Below are positions 27,101 through 33,668 of a stretch of 64,000 nt of DNA, one piece after another. A program made the position numbers and the translations under genes. The notes beneath the pieces are model-generated. The model was given only the letters and a program-made list of their open reading frames with translations. It was not told the origin of the DNA and searched no databases. Every line of letters begins with the position of its first letter. Position 1 is the first letter of the stretch. Origin of the DNA: Symbiodinium natans (lineage: Eukaryota > Sar > Dinophyceae > Suessiales > Symbiodiniaceae); NCBI GenBank assembly GCA_905221605.1, contig CAJNDS010002139.1:62001-126000 (forward strand), read 5' to 3'.

Positions 27101-30100
27101 TGGGCTTTGTTGGGGGAATAAGAGCAGGCGAAAGCCTCAACATAATCCGAGGCACAGGTGGTCCAGGGGCTCCATTGGGCCAGTATGCAGGTGGGCTTCT
27201 CGACCTTTGTTGCTTGAGTTTCTGGTGGTTTGGCTCGAGTACACCGAGCGAAGCCTCTTCGGGCAAGATGAGCTACACAACTACACAGAGACCAACTTCT
27301 GCCTGCTCTTGCTGCAGTACTTGCACCTCTACTTCAGTTGACCTAAAAGATCCTCAAAGTTATTTGGCCTTCGGCCCTGCAGACTTTTGATGCTGAGGGT
27401 CCTTTCCGCAAGCATCTGTCTCGGCGATGGCGGTGGCTTCCAACCTGCGGGAAAAGGCGCACAAGATCCGACTCAAGCATCTGGAGTTGACTGTGCGGTG
27501 GGTCTCTGGATTGTCCCAGGGCTTTCCAAAACGCGGACTGTCTGAATCAAATGTGAAATGAGACTTGCGAAATGGAGATTCAAAATCAGCCGTGGCCTGT
27601 AGTCTCCCTCGGCTGGCTGCACGATCTCGCGATTGCGAAAGCGTTGCAGGGGAAACTGGCCGTCGCAACCTGCGGGGCTCTCAGCAAAAGCGGGGCAAAT
27701 CAGGGCCTGGAAAAGAGGATGGCACTGAAGAGTACAAACCCACCCCCCCTCCCCCGTGCAAAGGCCAGAACGGCTAGAAACTTGATCAACCCGAGAACCT
27801 CAAGCGCTCACGCCTCACGCAGAGCCTCAACCCACATCGTGGCCCCTGCACCCCCCCTCCCACAGGCCGACAATCCAAATTTGCGTCTGAATTTGCTTTG
27901 TGTTCCACTCAACACATTCTAAGTTTGCACTCAACACGGTCTAAGTTTGTGTCTCAATTTGCTTAGTGCCCCCCCACCCCCCCAAACAGGGTTTAGGGCT
28001 CAGGGTTTTAGAGTTTGGGGTCCGCCGACCCTGGCGGCATGTTAGATGGAACCCGGGACCCATCCCTGGCGGACCCTTTCTTTGGGACACAACCTCCCCC
28101 CCCCCCCCCCAAACGGTCAACAGGGCCTAACAATTGCTTAGTGGTCCATGTTTCCAAATTGCTTGGTGTGCCACTCAATCTAAACTTGCTTAGTGTCCCG
28201 TTCACCCCCCGCCCTCTCCCAGAAAGAACAGGGTCTAAATTTGCTAACAAGGTCTAGATTTGCAAATAAATTTACTTAGTGTCCCCTTTCAATAATTGGC
28301 CCCCGTCCCCCCCCACCCCCTATAGTGCCCTACAGAGTCTAAATTTGCTTAGTGTCCAACTCAACAGGATGAAAACGTGCATCTAAATTTGCTTAGTTTC
28401 CCACTCAACTGGGTCTAAATTTGCGTCTCAATTGTTTAGCGTCCCAGTCAACAACTGGTCACTCAACAGGGTCTAACTTTGCTTAGTGACTAGTGTCCCA
28501 CTCAATATTATCTGGCCCCCTCAAGCCGAAGGAAGGGCTGTTGGTGGTCTAGATTAAACCGGAAGTGTCAGCAAGATGCCTTTGGCTCCATTCGACAGCA
28601 TCCCAAAGAAGCACTTGGTGAAACAGACCCTGCTTAGAGGGTGCACTTTTTTTTTGGCCCTTTTATTTTTTTGTTTTTGGCCTTTTTTTTTTTGGGGGGG
28701 GGGGGGGGGGGGTTTAGGGTTTAGGGTTTACGGTTTAGGGTTTGGGGTTTAGGGTTTAGGGTTTAGGGGTTAGGGTTTAGGGTTTTAGGGTTTGGGTTTA
28801 GGGCTTAGGGTTTAGGGTTTAGGGCTTAGGGTTAGGGATTAGGGATTAGGGTTTAGAGAGGAAAAATGAGGAAATAGGGCCAACAAAAACAAAGTGCCAA
28901 AAAAAAAAAAAAGGCCAAAAAAAGGGGTGCCCCTGCTTAGACCCTGCTCAGCCTCTCCACTCGTGCCACGAGCCCAGGATGGGTGGCTTCCCTTGGCCAC
29001 AAGGCATCCTCAGAGAATCGAGTGCGGGTTCCCAAAAGGCTCAAGAGCTTCAAGAGGGATGTTCCAAGGATGTTCCTGATCATCCCGACACCAGGACTCC
29101 CAGTTCTGAAAGAACTCACAAGCCCGAACGCTTCCGCCCTTAAAGCAGCAAGATTGACTTTGCCCCAAGAGATAAACTCACAAGGGTATACCGCCAGGCA
29201 GCTTGGCACAGGGCTCCGTGCTCCGGAGAGGCCCTGCGTCAAGAGCATGTGTCTACTTTACTGTGTCGTGCCACGTAGCTTCCGCTCGTGTCAGAGAATG
29301 AGCACCACAAGTAGCAGGTGCCGGGCTTGGCGCCGACCCTTCTGCACAGTATGGGTGGCCGGGGTCAGCAATACATGTCTGCGTTGATAATTCCAACGGC
29401 AAGTTGGCATGGGTGCTGGGTGTCTGTGGATTGAAAACTCACAGGGGTCACACCAGCCAACATCAACGATCTGACAGCAAGCATCCTGATCAAGGTCATG
29501 TCGTTGCTCGCCCGCACCAGCTGTGATACAAAATTCAATCACAACTACATACCAGTTGTGGCGAAAAAACCGAAACCTCCAGCTCCCTGAATAAGCGCTA
29601 CCTCTAACGACACCTTTGCAAATGCACCCCGAGCCCAAAGCAAAAACCAGCCCACCCCCATTCTCCCCGCCCCCCCTCAATCCAATCAGATGCACACAAC
29701 ACTCACAACACCTTCTTTGCTGTGGCCTATGCACGGGCGCCCCCCGGGGGAGGCGTGCTGTGCCACCCGGCGGTGCTGGGAGCGCGTGCCGCCACCTTGA
29801 AGAGCCACTCAGGGGAGTTCTTTCCATCTAGAGCCGGCAAGAAGGAGGTGTCCTTTTTGTGGCAGGGTCTCAGTTTTTGTTTAAGCCATGAGGGACTGGG
29901 GTCTAAGGTGGCGTTGAGTTCACAGGCGTAGGTCGTCATTCGGGGCTGAGGTTTCTGCAGGGAGTCAGAAATGTCATTGCAAGTCACAAGATGATGGTGC
30001 AAATCGTCCAAGACATGCCCAGATTCAGCATACCAGCTGCTAAGTCTGCATTCAACCCCTTAAGGCTCTAAGTCAGCAGAGCCCAAGGGACCGCAGGTTG

Positions 30101-33100
30101 CAGTGCACGGCGTCCACTCGCTCCACTGGGAGAAGATGCAATCCTCGGCAGACGAGGTCTCGTGCTTGCAGTAGGGCTTTTCGGGTTGATGGGCGCAAGG
30201 TTTAAGGTCCCGTAGGGTCCTGTGTTCGATCCGAAAGGCTCAGCGCTGAAACTGACAGCTGCGCTGCCTGATTCCCCTGCAGCCGGGACTTAGTCCATCA
30301 AGTCGGGTTGCAGAGGTTTGCGGCGTTTCGAAGGGCCGCGTCATGTTCCAGTAGCCGTCGCAAGGCCTGTCAAGGTAGCTGTGCAAGTCTGAAAGATGCT
30401 AGGCGCGGATGTTTGCATGTGGCGCCATATCGAGCCTACACATACGGGGTTTGATGGTCTGCAGGAGCCGGCCCAAACAAAGCCCCCACGTATGCTCAAG
30501 AAGCCTTTCCGCCTTGTCAACCTCTAACTCAGCACCATTGGATTCTAGTTGCAACTGCAACCAAATAACATGCAAATGAGCCAATGGCACTTTGGTGCAC
30601 TCGCGATTTAGGAGATACACCCCTCCGCGCATGCAATATGGACGTGTGTATGTTGAGAAAACCACACATCTTTCCCTTTGCCTGCAGTGATCTTGAGTGC
30701 GAGTGCTTCGAAACCCCAAAGCCTGCCACCGAACTTCGCTTCCTGCTGGATGCGTCTATGCCTTGCGCTGCTGGTGATGGAACACGACAGAACATGCCAT
30801 GCCAGGCTCTCGCACAACCATGCGCAAGGGTTATTATGGTCCGACCGCGGCTTCAGCCCTCTGGGTATTGTCTTGGCACCACTTCGTGCCATCTGGAAAT
30901 TTCTACAGCCTCTGGCTTAAAAGCACATGGGGCCTGAAGTCTTCAGTCGGCAGGAACTCACAGGGTCTGAAATGAAGGATCTGAACTCAAGCATGCACAA
31001 GTGACTGAAAGTTAATTTGCCAATGTCTGCCCTCAAGGCTGCGCCAGAAATCAGAAGCTTCAGCATCGCTCGGTGGAAGCTTCGGCATGGCTCAGTGGTT
31101 CCCGTAGAACCAAGTTGGCCGAAACGCTGACCTAGTTTCAGAGCCTCCCTTCAAAGACCTGGGAAGCCCAGAAGAACATTCCAGAACCTGCCCGAAAAAA
31201 AACTTTCAGGCAAGAGACCGGATGCTCTGACCGACCTTCGAGTCATACTCTTTTGACCATTGAGACCACCTGGGCCATGATGTGCATGCTCACATCTTCC
31301 TACGGTGCACAGAATGGGAGCGAGAGAGAGAGAAACAGAGAGAGAGAGAGGGGAAGATGGGACGAAAGAGGGAAGAGGGGAGATGACAGCACTCTGAGAC
31401 TGGAACTGCAGCCGGGGTGCGGCTGCATTCTTGTACGAGGGTGGGAAGCTTACGTGGAGGGGCGGGGGAGGTCGGGCGGGGAGGAGGGGGTTGGGGTGGT
31501 CGTGGAGTGGCATCGAGAACATCAAGCTGATGAGATGCGTGGTTTTCGGTTCAAGTCATGCAAGGCTGCAGCGCCTTGGTTGATCACTGTTCTGAGTCAT
31601 GTTAAGAAATTGTCTGGCGCAGGTATGTCTGTGCCAAGCTCTAGCCGCTCTAGCCTGCAGATTCACCGGCTATGCCTCAGTCTGCCTCGGGACCCTTGGG
31701 CTTTCAGGAAGGTACACCCAAAGCTCCATGCTTGCATGCTCCACGTGGACAGGAAACCTGCTTGCGAAGGGTACACACAAAACGGCACACCATACTCGGA
31801 CCAGGTGACTGCCCCCAAACGCAGTCGCTGGGATGGGTGGCGCACTCTGGAGGCAAACCTGGCCAGCGGAGGGCACTCGTACCAGACAGGAATCTCGAGC
31901 GGGAAACAAGCATGTCAGCTCTGTTGCTACTGTAGGACTGCATTGAAGGCTGGTGATTGCACGCCTCAACTACCGGTGGCTCCGACAACAGCTCACGGGT
32001 ACAAACCGGTCAAACAGTTCCATAATCATGATGCGGGCGACAGCCCGGGTTTCTTGCCGTCTCGATCTTGGCGCCAAGGCAAGGCTTTCCTGTGCTGCTG
32101 CAGTTCAAGGTACTGGTAAGGGCGGAAGAATTTGGGTAGGGCTGATTTGACGGAGCCGCTGGACCTGTTACGAGGAGGCAGCCTCCAAGCCGAAGCTGAG
32201 GAAGTGTACTCTGTGCATGTTGCTGGTGCCTGAAACTTACATCTTGCCTACAGAAAGCCAAAGCATGCAGAGGTGAGCACGCTCAGTTTCTGAATCTGGG
32301 TGGTGCCCGAGCCAGTCAATTATGTGCTGTACACTGCAACCAATAAACCGACACGCTGTCAAGAGGTAAGGGTCTACGTAAATGGCCCGTGCTACAAGTA
32401 GTGTAGTCTTTCTTCTGCACCTTCATCGCTCAGTCCAGTTTGTCAACGCATGCATCTGCATGTACATTTGACTCCGGACTTGAACACCGTTCTGGACCTG
32501 GACCTGGAGACTTGGTGGCGAGGGTTAAGCATGCCGGCTAAGCATGCGGGCAGCATCCCTCGGGCTTCAGGGCTCCCATGGTGCCGAGTGCGACCGAAGC
32601 TTCCGCACTCGTTGTTGGCCTGCTCGATGTCTCTTTGCCTCGAGCAGAGCCCTATACAGCCGCCCAGCGAGAACCAGTGGCCTCGGATGCTCGAAGATCC
32701 AGGTTGAGGGCTTCGCGTCTTCGAGTGTCCGTTTGGACTTATAGGATTACAGGATCTCGGGGGCGATGCGAACATGACTCTCCAGGCTTGCTGTTAAGCT
32801 ACTGCAAATGTCCCCACAAGTCCCAACTTGTGACCCGACTCCCCATCAACAATTCATATATACTTCATTCACGTCTGACACGAAGCTAAAAAAGAGGACA
32901 ATTGCTAACGATCCCTGCCCTCCATAAGTCTTGATGATCGCTCAAGCGGAGCAGAGTCGAGCTGACGAGTTTGCGAAAGGTCGCCACTGACCAGCTGAGC
33001 GTCTCCACTGCGCAAACCTGCCTGGGCGATTTGCGGCGCGGGGTATGCAACTCCACAACTCCAGCCCACAGCTCTGGGACTTCTTGGGCTTGCTGGAGGG

Positions 33101-33668
33101 TTAGGGTTTGCACATGTTTGCACCCACTTTGGGAGGAAGCCTGCGGTGCGTCTACATGTCTATGACTCGATGCTCTTTGAAGCTTTCGCGTAGCTTCTCT
33201 GAGTCTCTGCATGATTTAAGCCCAAGTGCAAGATTGCGGGCGGCAGGCTTCGGCGCAGGGATACATTCCTTAGGTGCCAGGTCATGGGTTGTAGTGGATC
33301 GAAGGGCCATGGGCGAGCATTTTTGGCTAGGCTAGGTGCTGGGCCGAGTACGACCCGGGGGTAATGCAAAGGCATGCACAGACAAGCAGCAGAGAGTGTT
33401 TGCCATTCATCACCAGGCACATGGATGTTTGAGGTTCATCACTAAGCACACCGATGCTTCTAACCCTTTGTGGCCATATCTGATGACCGGAACTGAATTT
33501 TGGCCCAGTTGTTTATCACGTCTGCTTTTGGGTTGGGTGTGTTGTGAGGACACGCTTGAAAGAATCGAATCCGAGGGTCGTTCACATGCGCCCACCTCCT
33601 TCTCTTGCCCTTCACATTCGCCTTGCCTGACCCGGACCTCACTCCATTTGCATGTTGCGCACTTGCCG
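1..33668 (-). CDS. Giant multi-exon gene for tandem thrombospondin type-1 repeats (partial, runs off left edge)
   Basis: Seen: about 60 short minus-strand exons each encode part of a TSP1 repeat: a W..W..C...C core, a GG...R.R strand, then E...C...C and DC before the next W. Exons run from 33668 down to the left edge. Where boundaries could be set, adjacent exons mostly join in phase and give unbroken repeats; exact exons are in the entries below. Exon sizes are about 24-123 nt; introns are mostly 100-1500 nt. Known: TSP1 repeats are extracellular, disulphide- and tryptophan-rich modules in adhesive or matrix-like proteins, and alveolates carry many. Inferred: a secreted or surface adhesion-type protein with at least 15 repeats. 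No signal peptide, start codon, membrane anchor or stop was found. It could be two or more neighbouring TSP1 genes, because links across 9.1-9.7, 14.4-16.7, 19.8-22.8 and 30.2-33.6 kb are not proven. Confidence 0.8.
282..1313 (-). CDS. TSP1 repeat, two exons
   Basis: Exons 1313-1191 (123 nt, the longest in the gene) and 347-282 (66 nt). The first reads VSMWQQWSVCSATCGVGQTM, then RQRPLSLGLTMVRG and MDMEGFQ. The second reads SQACKQQSCPVCQPVDCLW with SSW. Both are phase 0 at each end. The first exon may be shorter, since other GC and GT donors occur in it. Donors used here are GT (1190) and GC (281). Confidence 0.8.
1619..2803 (-). CDS. Short TSP1 repeat, two exons
   Basis: Exons 2803-2737 (67 nt) and 1665-1619 (47 nt). 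They read VFGEWQPWSGCTTPCAGIKR with RR, and PDEPSCGGGVPMDCQ. The join restores RRRGPDEPSC. The repeat lacks the usual E...CN...C middle, so it is about 15 residues shorter than its neighbours. Either a small exon was missed in the 1.07-kb intron or the repeat is truly short. Donors are GC and GT. Confidence 0.8.
2952..3443 (-). CDS. TSP1 repeat, two exons
   Basis: Exons 3443-3331 (113 nt) and 3053-2952 (102 nt). The first reads FDGLRISGAFGSDCTPEACT, then RSCNGGVTWRSRKLRRQ; the second ANECGKPPTGMSMEHASCN, then VHVSCGPDVDCAAGQ. The RRQ/ANECG join is in phase 0. The core lacks the first tryptophan pair (DC is followed directly by TPEACTRSCNGG), so this repeat is shortened at its start. Donors are GC and GT (GGGCAA|GTGATT). 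Confidence 0.9.
3870..4356 (-). CDS. TSP1 repeat, two exons
   Basis: Exons 4356-4263 (94 nt) and 3906-3870 (37 nt). They read SGCTCECDGGQRTRDRAIAV, then MPSPGGTETPN; and EIEPCNTQPCSS. The join gives GGTETPNEIEPCNTQPC, the usual TSP1 tail. The first exon starts one base into a codon so that the preceding exon (5892) supplies TG for Trp. Donors are GT and GC. Confidence 0.9.
5457..5476. repeat. Poly-C run
   Basis: About 18 consecutive C, with further C runs to 5503, inside the intron between TSP1 exons 5892 and 4356. No coding signal was seen on either strand in about 1.5 kb here. Confidence 0.9.
5892..6552 (-). CDS. TSP1 repeat, three phase-matched exons
   Basis: Exons 6552-6501, 6099-6016 and 5949-5892. 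They read EWSSCSTTCGRGSQKRT; YITQMPSEGGTGCLNTLADA and GQRIIAH; PGTARVHHRPVHWNGPSA. The first two make an ideal core and middle (CSTTCGRGSQKRTRYITQ). The third has PVHW where other repeats have PVDC.W, and its tail cysteines are missing. The intron before it ends in AG and its donor is GT, finishing in TG so that the next exon completes W-SGC. Donors are GC, GT, GT. The 84-nt exon has a strong pyrimidine tract. Confidence 0.85.
6692..6722. repeat. (AT)n(GT)n microsatellite
   Basis: Alternating TA followed by TG units, within a TSP1 intron just upstream of the exon at 6552. Confidence 0.9.
6980..9063 (-). CDS. TSP1 repeat, five exons including a 27-nt micro-exon
   Basis: Exons 9063-9014, 8498-8462, 8132-8087, 7300-7274 (27 nt) and 7036-6980. 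They read LCHGVTDCQLTAWSSW; SCDRPCDGGQQ; MRGRHITQNPRNGGQ; DPCDAKSCE; LRFCKCEEGLCLKIPVRAQ. Joined: DCQLTAWSSWSSCDRPCDGG, then QQKMRGRHITQNPRNGG, then DPCDAKSCE. Phases match at each join. Donors are GC, GC, GT, GT, GT. The last exon lacks the usual DC before the next W and is the weakest. A further DC-containing stretch at 9.25-9.33 kb (VDDCQLG) may be an exon or a decayed copy. Confidence 0.75.
7873..8012. repeat. GA, CA and TA microsatellites
   Basis: Runs of GAGA, GGAA, CACA and TATA units spanning the intron between TSP1 exons 8087 and 7300. Confidence 0.85.
9718..12259 (-). CDS. TSP1 repeat, three exons spread over 2.5 kb
   Basis: Exons 12259-12216, 11925-11894 and 9756-9718. They read EWSSCSVTCGSGALG; RKRPILQHKR; QCRTELCLILPV. 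Phase fits throughout, following GMWQ of the preceding exon, to give EWSSCSVTCGSGALGRKRP and then E-QC.TELC..PV. The last step crosses about 2.1 kb of intron with a dinucleotide run and Thr/Gln-type low complexity, so it is less certain than the others. The first donor is GC; the other two are GT. Confidence 0.6.
10440..10625. repeat. TTTG-rich low complexity and (AT)n(AC)n run
   Basis: On the + strand the sequence repeats TGTTTG/CTTG-type words, then TATATA and CACACA. It causes a long open minus-strand frame (10765-9845) that is not a gene. It lies in a TSP1 intron. Confidence 0.8.
12512..13329 (-). CDS. TSP1 repeat, four phase-matched exons
   Basis: Exons 13329-13263, 13078-13022, 12757-12726 (32 nt) and 12562-12512. 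They read DCEMPEDCSFAAWTEWDEAS and CT; DGGQKHRERVVAQVSVSG; RPCTGPTVET; ACYGHIHDVDCEIGMWQ. Joined: WTEWDEASCTGDGGQKHRER, then GGRPCTGPTVET, then AC..HIHDVDC. This is a complete repeat with the GG.PC.GPT.ET signature. All four donors read as GC. The 32-nt exon has a strong pyrimidine tract before its CAG. An alternative 10-nt exon (13001-12992) also fits but is not needed. Confidence 0.9.
13575..14376 (-). CDS. TSP1-like repeat, three exons
   Basis: Exons 14376-14325, 14306-14251 and 13638-13575. They read WGGPSCTQLCERHRVIS; WDGGTSWDHCSCSVCYPC; MNECGGQACNGALVMTKHC and RK. Phases match. The first intron would be only 18 nt (14307-14324), which is too short for a normal intron. So either the sequence is read straight through in another frame, or one of these exon edges is wrong. 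The third exon (GGQAC.G...KHC) is a typical repeat middle and tail and joins the next exon in phase. Confidence 0.55.
14158..14176. repeat. (AT)n microsatellite
   Basis: About nine TA units in the TSP1 intron downstream of exon 14251. Confidence 0.85.
16394..16416. repeat. 8-bp tandem repeat (GGGCCATG)
   Basis: Three near-perfect copies of an 8-bp unit in the 2.3-kb stretch between TSP1 exons at 16.7 and 14.4 kb. Apart from weak TSP1-like words near 15.35 and 15.55 kb, I see no coding sequence in that stretch. Confidence 0.8.
16712..17529 (-). CDS. TSP1 repeat, four phase-matched exons
   Basis: Exons 17529-17469, 17191-17147, 16967-16924 and 16738-16712. They read EDGFCTWGSWSSLSSCSATC; GQTTRRAIQLHALR; SECNLEIPIYSGHP; EWELSCATQ. 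The first follows the exon ending CTSHCE. The second joins so that the split codon gives CDGQTTRRAI. The third supplies the tail, and the fourth starts the next core. Donors are GC, GT, GC, GT. The first exon may start at 17526 instead. The continuation after CATQ was not found. Confidence 0.75.
18112..18724 (-). CDS. TSP1 repeat, three phase-matched exons
   Basis: Exons 18724-18696 (29 nt), 18457-18398 (60 nt) and 18177-18112 (66 nt). They read EWGPWSDWG; DCSKCGGQRYRQRAVLKMPN; ECGKLCDPKTAKEVGQCTSH and CE. Joined they form WGPWSDWGDCSKCGGQRYRQ, then the tail with five cysteines. Donors are GC, GC, GT. The last exon has a good pyrimidine tract (CTGTCTTCCCAG). Poly-G runs at 18504-18519 and 18767-18786 flank the exons, so any assembly slippage there would fall in introns. 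Confidence 0.9.
18504..18521. repeat. Poly-G run
   Basis: About 17 G within a TSP1 intron. Confidence 0.9.
18767..18786. repeat. Poly-G run
   Basis: About 19 G, ending just before a CGGAGC stretch, in a TSP1 intron about 45 bases upstream of the 29-nt exon at 18724-18696. Confidence 0.9.
19167..19757 (-). CDS. TSP1 repeat, three phase-matched exons
   Basis: Exons 19757-19704, 19487-19423 and 19199-19167. They read WGEWGECSATCDGGMQA; HIRTPNSHDGAPCEGPLAQI; CGFGDCVQRV. Joined: a core WGEWGECSATCDGG, a GGAPCEGP-like stretch, and a C..DC tail whose last codon is completed as Cys by the next exon at 18724. All three donors read as GC. In the first exon the R.R strand is shortened. Confidence 0.85.
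20546..20660 (-). CDS. TSP1 tail exon, boundaries unsure
   Basis: The minus strand reads KPCRSKGYARRLVNFEG, then ALEEISACNPLAGNCRM. The ISACN...NC part is a TSP1 tail. To join the next exon (19757, which starts one base into a codon) the donor would have to be GA, at 20551 or 20545, giving CRM-W or MSG-W. GA donors are reported in dinoflagellates but I have no second clear case here. The 5' end could be at 20592, 20610 or further upstream. Confidence 0.5.
22149..22295 (-). CDS. Possible TSP1 tail exons
   Basis: Two candidate exons, both phase 0 with AG acceptors and GT donors. 22295-22248 reads GQCKHIQQKPCMAHLD, like E.QC....PC tails. 22193-22149 reads EKGRCEGSGSNTSTQ, like GG..CEG stretches. 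They belong to different parts of a repeat, so a core exon should lie between or beside them, and I did not find one. Treat as weak. Confidence 0.35.
22527..22582. repeat. 22-bp tandem duplication
   Basis: A unit reading TATGTCATGTCCTCGAGTCTG occurs twice in direct succession in a TSP1 intron. Confidence 0.75.
22851..23107 (-). CDS. TSP1 repeat, two exons
   Basis: Exons 23107-23027 (81 nt) and 22917-22851 (67 nt). The first reads DGLWGAWTQWSKCSATCGG, then AFRVRHRD; this is the most complete core in the window, with two tryptophans, WSKCSATCGG and R.RH. It is phase 0 at both ends. The second reads ESRGCGGASAVSEALRKSR and ACG, the tail of the same repeat. Both donors are GC. A 3-residue longer start at 23113 is also possible. 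Confidence 0.85.
23724..24604 (-). CDS. TSP1 repeat built from four micro-exons
   Basis: Exons 24604-24581 (24 nt), 24471-24429 (43 nt), 23874-23844 (31 nt) and 23759-23724 (36 nt). Read together: WDQWSAC, then STCGGGTKRRSRVI, then GAGGMHRLCLE, then AAPCNTQSCEIC. Phases 1, 1, 2 and 0 fit at every join, including from the upstream exon ending DCRP and into the downstream one starting DGLWG. Donors are GC, GC, GT, GT. This is the best proof of the gene model, because no single exon is long enough to be convincing alone while the joined product is an ideal TSP1 repeat. A poly-C run (24375-24395) lies in the 554-nt intron. Confidence 0.9.
24375..24396. repeat. Poly-C run
   Basis: About 21 C in the intron between TSP1 micro-exons 24429 and 23874. 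Confidence 0.9.
24889..26447 (-). CDS. TSP1 repeat, four phase-matched exons
   Basis: Exons 26447-26398, 26149-26089, 25643-25593 and 24937-24889. They read ETQECGKQHCMDTTEA; SEWSLCSHKCGLGTTSRQRR; ILREGSGGLGSGLALQE; VKGCVRSHCGEVDCRP. Joined, these give a tail (E..EC..HC), then a full core WSLCSHKCG, then the GG...E...C...C..DC tail. Phases match at each join. Donors are GC, GC, GC and GT. The second exon could instead start at 26163, which is in frame and adds five residues. In the third exon the usual Cys after GG is replaced (GGLGSG), so one disulphide may be absent. Confidence 0.85.
27019..27669 (-). CDS. TSP1 repeats, four phase-matched exons
   Basis: Exons 27669-27597, 27444-27381, 27204-27156 and 27072-27019. 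They read CDGQFPLQRFRNREIVQ and PAEGDY; then LEATAIAETDACGKDPQ; then PTCILAQWSPWTT; then SATCGGQQVRSRDIDYS. Phases agree at all three joins. The split codon between exons 3 and 4 restores the Cys of WTTC-SATC. Donors are GC, GC, GT, GC; the acceptor of exon 2 has a pyrimidine run before CGCAG. The exon supplying the W..W of the first repeat, expected between 27.7 and 29.4 kb, was not found. The exon after 27019 is also unresolved: candidates near 26.9 kb fit in content but not in phase. Confidence 0.85.
27880..28520. repeat. Degenerate minisatellite, roughly 30-bp unit
   Basis: At least ten diverged copies of a unit containing TCTAAATTTGCTTAGTGTCC and ending near CACTCAACAGGG on the + strand, broken by C-rich tracts. 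It lies in the 1.8-kb gap between TSP1 exons 29439 and 27669. Confidence 0.8.
28639..28930. mobile_element. MITE-like element carrying TTTAGGG repeats, with 11-bp flanking duplication
   Basis: Seen: CCCTGCTTAGA occurs directly on both sides (28628-28638 and 28931-28941). The ends are imperfect inverted repeats: the left end reads GCAC, a T run, then GGCC; the right end read on the minus strand is GCACCCC, a T run, GGCC. Each arm contains a second T-rich/GGCC block. The inside is a G run followed by TTTAGGG-type repeats. There is no coding capacity. Known: short non-autonomous elements with inverted ends and target duplications are typical of DNA transposons. Inferred: a small inserted element. 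An 11-bp duplication is longer than in the commonest families, so the family is unknown. Confidence 0.55.
28713..28857 (+). repeat. Interstitial TTTAGGG (telomere-type) repeat tract
   Basis: About 20 copies of TTTAGGG and close variants (TTACGG, TTAGGG, CTTAGGG, TTTGGGG) after a 20-base G run. TTTAGGG is the plant-type telomere unit and is also reported for dinoflagellates. It sits inside the inverted-repeat element above and within the TSP1 gene, so it is not a chromosome end. Confidence 0.9.
29439..30143 (-). CDS. TSP1 repeat, three exons
   Basis: Exons 30143-30092, 29795-29712 and 29520-29439. The first reads DCIFSQWSEWTPCTATC and ends G|GT. The second enters in phase and continues GGGTRSQHRRVAQHASPGG, then RPC and GHSKE. 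Together they make a textbook TSP1 core: W..W..C...CGGG.R...R.V....GG.PC. The third gives DACCQIVDVGWCDPC, the paired-cysteine tail. All three donors are GT. The true acceptor of the third exon is uncertain: starting at 29520 adds an unusual GAGEQRHDLDQ stretch, whereas a later AG at 29490 or so would start at DACC but breaks phase. Confidence 0.8.
31318..31352. repeat. GA-rich microsatellite
   Basis: GAGAGA units that keep a long + strand frame (31253-32119) open. The region from 30.2 to 32.6 kb otherwise looks like intron. Confidence 0.85.
31690..31743 (-). CDS. Possible degenerate TSP1 core
   Basis: The minus strand reads W-S-M-Q-A-W-S-F-G-C-T and, a little further on, GSRGRLRHSR, matching W...WS.GC followed by a basic R.R strand. 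No convincing acceptor or phase link to neighbours was found, so this may be chance or a decayed repeat. Weak TSP1-like words also occur near 30.27 and 30.36 kb on the same strand. Confidence 0.25.
32595..32681 (-). CDS. TSP1 repeat exon
   Basis: An 87-nt exon with an AG acceptor and a GT donor reads H-W-F-S-L-G-G-C, then GLCSRQRDIEQ, then ANNECG. The RQ-A-NECG stretch closely resembles the RRQ/ANECG join of the exons at 3.3 and 3.0 kb, which supports it as a TSP1 core plus the start of its tail. The core is degenerate: only one tryptophan lies in the exon. Confidence 0.5.
33572..33668 (-). CDS. TSP1 repeat exon (most upstream one found)
   Basis: After an AG acceptor the minus strand reads a short TSP1-like stretch: CATC near the start, VRVR, then CEGQE and GACE. 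This follows the order core cysteines, R.R strand, CEG, E..AC seen in the other repeats. The 5' boundary at 33668 is an AG acceptor in phase 2; the 3' boundary is not certain. The first tryptophans of this repeat must lie in an upstream exon that I did not find. Confidence 0.5.

Noticed and set aside
27226..27240. TTTGGCTCGAG as a spliced-leader relic
   Set aside because: Only part of the dinoflagellate leader matches, and it lies on the antisense strand within a TSP1 intron.
29291..29827. 178-residue minus-strand open frame as a single gene
   Set aside because: Overlaps two TSP1 exons but uses the wrong frame for one of them; splicing explains the repeats better.
31253..32119. 288-residue plus-strand open frame
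   Set aside because: Opened by a GA microsatellite; composition drifts and no domain is seen.
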